Shown here: piece by piece, positions 52,578 through 54,547 of the stretch
Layout of the letters: each line of letters opens with the position of its first letter
Numbering within the stretch: position 1 is the first letter of the stretch
Source: Scytonema sp. UIC 10036
GTDB taxonomy: Bacteria; Cyanobacteriota; Cyanobacteriia; Cyanobacteriales; Nostocaceae
NCBI RefSeq assembly: GCF_009725235.1
Contig: NZ_WJFC01000084.1
Location: 1 to 54,547, forward strand
Direction of reading: 5' to 3'
Length of the DNA: 54,547 bases
Made by a program: the position numbers and the translations under genes
Notes under the pieces: model-generated
The model's database searches: none
What the model saw: only the letters and a program-made list of their open reading frames with translations
What the model was told of the DNA's origin: nothing

Positions 52578-52640
52578 TTAGCTAATGGCTAATGGTTAAT
52601 GGCTAATTGCTCCAAAACCATTAGCTATTAGCCATCAGCT
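52578..52640. repeat. TAATGGC heptamer repeat with inverted arm
   Basis: TAGCTAATGGCTAATGGTTA then, after a short spacer, CATTAGCTATTAGCCATCAG: tandem heptamers and their inverse, at the gloB 3' end. Confidence 0.8.
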
Positions 52641-53412
52641 AGAATTGGTCTTTCATTCCCCGTAATCGTGCAAAGGTTTGTACGGCATCGCGACTGTTGA
52701 CGGCTGATTGTAACGTTGGCTGTTCCCACCGTAAAAAGGGGTTTGTACGCTTTTCGACTCCTAGTAACGAGGGAACGGTAGCTTCTCCTTGATTGCGTTC
52801 GACTTTGACTTGTTCAAAGCGGTTTTGTAAGTCTGTGTTACTCGCATCTACAGTCAGGGCAAATTGCAAATTTTTCAAAGTATACTCATGAGCGCACCAG
52901 ACACGAGTATTATCTGGTAAAGAGCGAAGTTTGCTCAGGGAATCTACCATTTGTGTTGGTGTTCCTTCAAACAAACGACCGCAACCTCCTGCAAATAAAG
53001 TGTCGCCACAGAATAATTCACCTGTTTCACCCGGATTTGTCGGGGGAAAGTAGTAAGCAATATGAGCGCGGGTGTGTCCGGGAACGAAGATAATTTCAGC
53101 TTCTCGATCTGCAAATGAAATGCGATCGCCCTCCTCTAAAAACACCTTTTGTCCTGGTATTCTGCCCTTATCTTCAGCACCTCCATAAACAGTTAAGTGT
53201 GGAAATTGCTGAATAAGTTTATCATTGCCGCCAACATGGTCATGATGGTGGTGGGTGTTCAAAATTGCTACTAATTCAGCTTGTAGCTCTTGTAGTTTAC
53301 GTAATACAGAAGTAGCTTCTGCTGGATCGACAACAGCCGCAATATTTCGCTTTGGATCGTGTAGCACAAAGATGTAATTGTCTGAGAGTGCTGCTAAACG
53401 GATGACTTGCAT
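52639..53412 (-). CDS. gloB: hydroxyacylglutathione hydrolase (glyoxalase II)
   Basis: 257 residues, metallo-beta-lactamase fold. Metal-binding [10 protein letters not shown] at residues 53-62, further ligands His in VPGHTRAH and Asp in LFCGDTLF, and the C-terminal glutathione-binding [12 protein letters not shown] are all typical of GloB, which releases D-lactate and glutathione from S-lactoylglutathione to finish methylglyoxal detoxification in the cytoplasm. Single gene. Confidence 0.97.
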   Translation of the reverse strand: MQVIRLAALSDNYIFVLHDPKRNIAAVVDPAEATSVLRKLQELQAELVAILNTHHHHDHVGGNDKLIQQFPHLTVYGGAEDKGRIPGQKVFLEEGDRISFADREAEIIFVPGHTRAHIAYYFPPTNPGETGELFCGDTLFAGGCGRLFEGTPTQMVDSLSKLRSLPDNTRVWCAHEYTLKNLQFALTVDASNTDLQNRFEQVKVERNQGEATVPSLLGVEKRTNPFLRWEQPTLQSAVNSRDAVQTFARLRGMKDQF

Positions 53413-53555
53413 TTTTTGTAACTCCTGACGAATTAATCTATTACACTTATGATAGTTATTAGCAGTAATTTCACTGATTTTATACTAATTTTAACTACCA
53501 TTGTCATTAAACAATAAGACGAACAAGAGACAAAACACACAAGGATAATTGACAG

Positions 53556-54547
53556 ATGGCACCATTAGTATCGATTATTATTAATTGTTTTAACCAAGGT
53601 CACTACCTTGAGCGTTCAGTTAAAAGTGTATTATCACAAACTTTTACCGATCTTGAATGCTTGGTTATAGATGATGGTTCTACCGATCGTACTTGTCAAG
53701 TAGTTGAGCAATTAATGCAAACAGACACGCGAGTTAAATACTATTCAAAAGAAAATAGCGGCCTTCCTTCATCTCGCAATTTTGGATTTCAAAAAGCTAA
53801 GGGTGAATGGATTAAGTTTTTAGATGCAGATGATTGGATTCATGAAGATAAAATTAGATTTCAATTGAGCTATTTAGAACAAGTTAATCCTAAGGAAGAT
53901 ATAGTTTTTTATTCTGATTATCAACGAGTCTTTATAGATACCAATGAAAAGATTATTAGTACTCAAGACAATATCATTAGTTCATTAACGAGAGAAGAAT
54001 TTATTCAACGTTTACTCATTCCAGACTTTCTAGTAAGTTCACCTCATCCTGCTCTTCAACAAGCTATGCTAATGAAGAAAAGCGTATTGATTAAGACAAA
54101 GTTTCCAGAACACTTAAAAGCATTGGGAGATAGATATTTTGCTATAGCTATTTTAAAAGCAGGTGCAAATTTCGTATATACTCCGATGATTGGCGCTTAC
54201 TACACCAAGCATCAATCAAATCGAACTAACAATTGGAATTACATGAAAAATTATTACCTTTTATTTTATGAATCTATTACTCAACATTACCCCGAACTCA
54301 ATCAAAATTGTTCGGTAGGATTGGAATATTTATTGGAAGAAGCAATTAGAGAAAAAGAAAAAGAAAATTTTGAAAGATTGCTTAAAATCGTACCAATGCC
54401 AGTTCACCTACTTCACAAAAAAATTACGATTGATAACAAATTTTTTCTGAAACTGCTTAGAAACTTTAGAAATATAACTCCTGGTTTTTTATTATACGAG
54501 AAATATCGCGGTCCTCGCTCAAAAAAAATAATATCTTTTGTTAGAAC
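53556..54547 (+). CDS. family 2 glycosyltransferase, 3' end beyond window
   Basis: The frame is open for 330 codons from the ATG at 53556 (AAGGA site 15-11 bases upstream) to the window edge. GT-A fold: PLVSIIINCFNQGHYLERSV, LVIDDGSTDRT with the nucleotide-binding DDGS, SGLPSSRNFGFQKAKGEWIK and FLDADDW with the DxD metal motif. Family 2 enzymes transfer sugars from nucleotide sugars to glycans such as exopolysaccharide or O-antigen. The region after residue 200 is rich in Lys/Asn/Tyr and less conserved. Base composition is A/T-richer than gloB, suggesting a surface-polysaccharide accessory locus beginning here. Confidence 0.9.
   Translation, partial: MAPLVSIIINCFNQGHYLERSVKSVLSQTFTDLECLVIDDGSTDRTCQVVEQLMQTDTRVKYYSKENSGLPSSRNFGFQKAKGEWIKFLDADDWIHEDKIRFQLSYLEQVNPKEDIVFYSDYQRVFIDTNEKIISTQDNIISSLTREEFIQRLLIPDFLVSSPHPALQQAMLMKKSVLIKTKFPEHLKALGDRYFAIAILKAGANFVYTPMIGAYYTKHQSNRTNNWNYMKNYYLLFYESITQHYPELNQNCSVGLEYLLEEAIREKEKENFERLLKIVPMPVHLLHKKITIDNKFFLKLLRNFRNITPGFLLYEKYRGPRSKKIISFVR

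Noticed and set aside
1..54547. tRNA, rRNA or tmRNA genes
   Set aside because: No TTCGA-type T-loop with cloverleaf arms or rRNA core sequence was seen by eye in the intergenic regions; a tRNAscan run would settle it.

Overview
The window reads as a chromosome segment of a filamentous, probably heterocyst-forming cyanobacterium. HIP1-type GCGATCGC octamers are scattered through most genes, heptameric short tandem repeats (GGGAGTA, GCCCAAT, GGTTAGT classes) sit beside many genes, and the gene content is cyanobacterial: long-form LrtA/HPF, a PrxQ-type peroxiredoxin, a Gly-tailed RRM protein, DUF1838, TIGR03792, GAF-rich chemoreceptors and a DnaB intein. No rRNA, tRNA or CRISPR array was found.

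Layout. 1-8057: housekeeping and small metabolic genes (MATE exporter, lipB, lrtA, peroxiredoxin, NagX-like membrane protein, DUF1838, SanA/YdcF-like protein, VOC protein) separated by dispersed palindromic repeats. 8736-17355: a same-strand signalling block. It holds a REC-wHTH-Hpt regulator, a second reading frame with Hpt-REC-REC that follows in frame after one TAG codon, a soluble triple-PAS histidine kinase, a single-domain receiver and a 1098-residue GAF-rich methyl-accepting protein. 18233-24210: a small protein, an RRM protein, then a zone damaged by transposons. This zone has an IS607-like element with a frameshifted tnpA and a TnpB that has lost its zinc ribbon and one RuvC aspartate, and an acyl-CoA dehydrogenase gene split by a shortened TnpB element. 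24601-37501: an alpha/beta hydrolase, PhoD-like phosphatase, broken ABC substrate-binding gene, tandem amidohydrolase paralogues, GlsB-type membrane protein, GH43-like hydrolase, phytanoyl-CoA-type dioxygenase, an apparently exported prephenate-dehydratase-like protein and a VOC protein. 37819-41198: a medium-chain oxidoreductase gene split by an apparently complete IS607-type element (TnpA plus TnpB). 41297-44579: methyltransferase, glutathione transferase, a TetR regulator with three candidate operators, and an exported DUF2141 protein. 44622-47814: gene debris, namely a truncated SNF2-type helicase carrying a 276-bp MITE, cut off by an IsrB (IscB-like, no HNH) element with a candidate omegaRNA. 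47855-54547: core genes again (TIGR03792, phasin-like, FKBP, dnaB with a 383-residue intein in the P-loop, rplI, gloB) and the start of a family 2 glycosyltransferase that runs off the end.

The most distinctive theme is a concentration of RNA-guided-nuclease-related transposon remains: four loci plus one orphan omegaRNA-like hairpin in about 28 kb. They represent successive stages: complete (38260-40691), intact reading frame but catalytically altered (19885-21279), truncated (22822-23545), and IsrB with an altered C-terminus (46428-47814). Two metabolic genes are split by these elements, and a helicase gene fragment ends at the IsrB locus.
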